Assembly: GCF_900106525.1 (NCBI RefSeq)
Contig: NZ_FNOG01000005.1
Location: 496,001 to 560,000 of the forward strand
Source of the DNA: Lysobacter enzymogenes
GTDB lineage: Bacteria > Pseudomonadota > Gammaproteobacteria > Xanthomonadales > Xanthomonadaceae
DNA: 64,000 nt
Reading direction: 5' to 3'
Made by a program: the position numbers and the translations under genes. A model generated the notes under the pieces. The model saw only the letters and a list, made by a program, of their open reading frames with translations. It did not search any database and was not told the DNA's origin. This document shows, one piece after another, positions 62,751 through 64,000 of this stretch. Each line of letters begins with the position of its first letter. The first letter of the stretch is position 1.

Positions 62751-63809
62751 TTACTCCAGGCCGGGCCTGTTCGGTATCGTGGAATACCGGGTGCACAACT
62801 CGTCCAGGCGGGTGCGGCTGCGGATCAGCGCGTCCACGCAGCGCGGGTCGAACAGACGGCCGCGCTGGGCGTACAGATAGCCCAGGGCCGCGTCCACGTC
62901 CCACGCCTTCTTGTACGGCCGCGGCGAGATCAGCGCGTCGAACACGTCGGCTACCGCCACGATACGCGCTTCCAGCGGGATTTCCTCGCCGACCAGCCCG
63001 TCGGGATAGCCCGAGCCGTCGTAGCGCTCGTGATGGCGCAGGGCGATCAGGGCGCCGGCCTGAATGAAGCGGTTCTGGCTGCCGCTGAGCAGTTCGTAGC
63101 CGATCTTGGGGTGGCGGCGCATGATCGCGGTCTCCTCCTCGGTCAGCGGGCCGGGCTTCATCAGCACCGCGTCGGGGATGGCGATCTTGCCGATATCGTG
63201 CAGCGGCGCGGCCATCTCGATGACCCGGATCTCGTCCTCGAACATGCCCAGCTGCTCGGCGATCAGGCCGGCGATGTGGGCCATGCGCTCCAGGTAGGCG
63301 CTGGTGCCGGCGTCGCGGAACTCGATCGCCCGGGCCAGCCGCGACAGCGTTTCGCGCTCGCGTTCCTCGACCTCGTGCATGCTCGACAGCAGCCGCTGCT
63401 CCAGCGACAGCGCGCGCTGCTTGACGTTCTCGGACTGCTGGCGCAGCGCCAGCAGGTTGCGGCAACGCGCGCGCAGCTCGCGCGGGCGCACCGGCTTGAC
63501 CAGGAAATCGATCACCCCGGCCTCCAACGCGGCCTGGCGGACCGGTTCGTCGCCGACCACGGTCACCAGGATGATCGGAATGTCGCGGTGCATCGGCAGG
63601 CGGCGGAAACGGCGGGCGAACTCCAGGCCGTCGATGCCGGGCATGCGGTAATCGAGCAGCAGCAAGTCAGGCTGATGGCTCTCGCACCAAGCCAGCGCCG
63701 CCTCGGGCTCGCCGAAATCGTGCACCTGCAACTCGGACGCAATGTCCTCGATGATGTGGCGCAACATCGTCCTTGCGGACGCTTGGTCATCGACGATAAC
63801 GACGTTCAC
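62751..63809 (-). CDS. rpfG: Response regulator RpfG (REC-HD-GYP c-di-GMP phosphodiesterase)
   Basis: A 352-residue regulator. The REC domain (1-120) has the acidic pocket DD at 7-8 and phosphoacceptor Asp53 ([12 protein letters not shown]). The HD-GYP domain has His204-Asp205 in [12 protein letters not shown] and the [11 protein letters not shown] signature at 259-269. Phosphorylated by RpfC, it degrades c-di-GMP. It is shorter than X. campestris RpfG (378) because of the N-terminus. It is the first gene of the rpfG-rpfC operon; its promoter should lie in 63810-64000, where no gene is seen. Confidence 0.95.
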   Translation of the reverse strand: MNVVIVDDQASARTMLRHIIEDIASELQVHDFGEPEAALAWCESHQPDLLLLDYRMPGIDGLEFARRFRRLPMHRDIPIILVTVVGDEPVRQAALEAGVIDFLVKPVRPRELRARCRNLLALRQQSENVKQRALSLEQRLLSSMHEVEERERETLSRLARAIEFRDAGTSAYLERMAHIAGLIAEQLGMFEDEIRVIEMAAPLHDIGKIAIPDAVLMKPGPLTEEETAIMRRHPKIGYELLSGSQNRFIQAGALIALRHHERYDGSGYPDGLVGEEIPLEARIVAVADVFDALISPRPYKKAWDVDAALGYLYAQRGRLFDPRCVDALIRSRTRLDELCTRYSTIPNRPGLE

Positions 63810-64000
63810 TCAAGCGGTATCCGTAGAGAGGCCGCCCCCTGCGGCTGCCGACCTGCGAGCATACTCTGCTGCGTCGCGCCGGGGCAGCCGCCGAAAGTCC
63901 CGGCACGCCCGAGGCGGCCGGCATTCACGTAAAGCGCGCGCGCAATGCGCGGCGTTCATCACGTTTTGTACGTAACCTGCATGAACCAACGGCCAGCGCA
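63810..64000. other. Region upstream of rpfG, to window end
   Basis: No ORF with protein-like sequence was found. It should contain the rpfG-rpfC promoter on the minus strand. No promoter motif is clear. Confidence 0.4.

Overview
The window is a GC-rich, densely packed chromosomal segment of a gammaproteobacterium of the Xanthomonadaceae, most likely Lysobacter or a close relative. The main support is a complete rpf (DSF quorum-sensing) cluster in its Xanthomonas-type arrangement, the ftsK/lolA/rarA/crcB neighbourhood, many 'ctgtaggagc...' REP doublets, and small secreted proteins of kinds common in Lysobacter. The genus is inferred; no rRNA or other phylogenetic marker was compared. No tRNA, rRNA, CRISPR array, prophage or insertion sequence was recognised.

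Layout. (1) 1-17.2 kb, all minus strand: an apparent eight-gene two-partner-secretion operon. In transcription order it encodes a TpsB outer-membrane transporter, a proton channel fused to a secreted DUF2341/LamG-like region, ExbD, a TonB-like protein, a putative porin, a periplasmic coiled-coil protein, a small secreted protein, and a giant haemagglutinin-like TpsA that runs off the left edge after more than 3,100 codons. The real tpsA frame is the minus strand; a very long plus-strand open frame opposite it is a composition artefact. (2) 17.2-33.2 kb: core genes (SapC-like, crcB, rarA, lolA, ftsK, ald, trxB, aat, infA) with a lysozyme-like GH108 gene and GNAT genes inserted. (3) 33.3-35 kb: small secreted proteins, including a tandem pair of six-cysteine paralogues. 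(4) 35-48.2 kb: clpS-clpA, nudJ-mnmA-hflD, acnB, a toxin-antitoxin-like pair, acnA. (5) 48.2-49.2 kb: a gene-free, ~0.9 kb imperfect palindrome. (6) 49.3-56.8 kb: a five-gene operon encoding SWIM zinc-finger, DUF5691-like, MoxR-type AAA+, DUF5682 and VWA proteins. (7) 57.8-63.8 kb: rpfB, rpfF, and convergent rpfG-rpfC.

How the genes work together. The first locus suggests a secretion or surface-adhesin system coupled to the proton-motive force through its own ExbB/ExbD/TonB set, with an ExbB that carries a large extracytoplasmic sensory or binding domain. The 49-57 kb operon looks like a chaperone-type MoxR/VWA system, related in composition to E. coli yehLMPQ, in which the DUF5682 protein has residues compatible with an enzyme active site. 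The rpf cluster makes a DSF signal (RpfF), turns over or recycles fatty acids (RpfB), senses DSF (RpfC) and lowers c-di-GMP (RpfG). Most coding calls rest on strong motifs. Starts are assigned from ribosome-binding sites, overlaps and family lengths, and uncertain ones are flagged.
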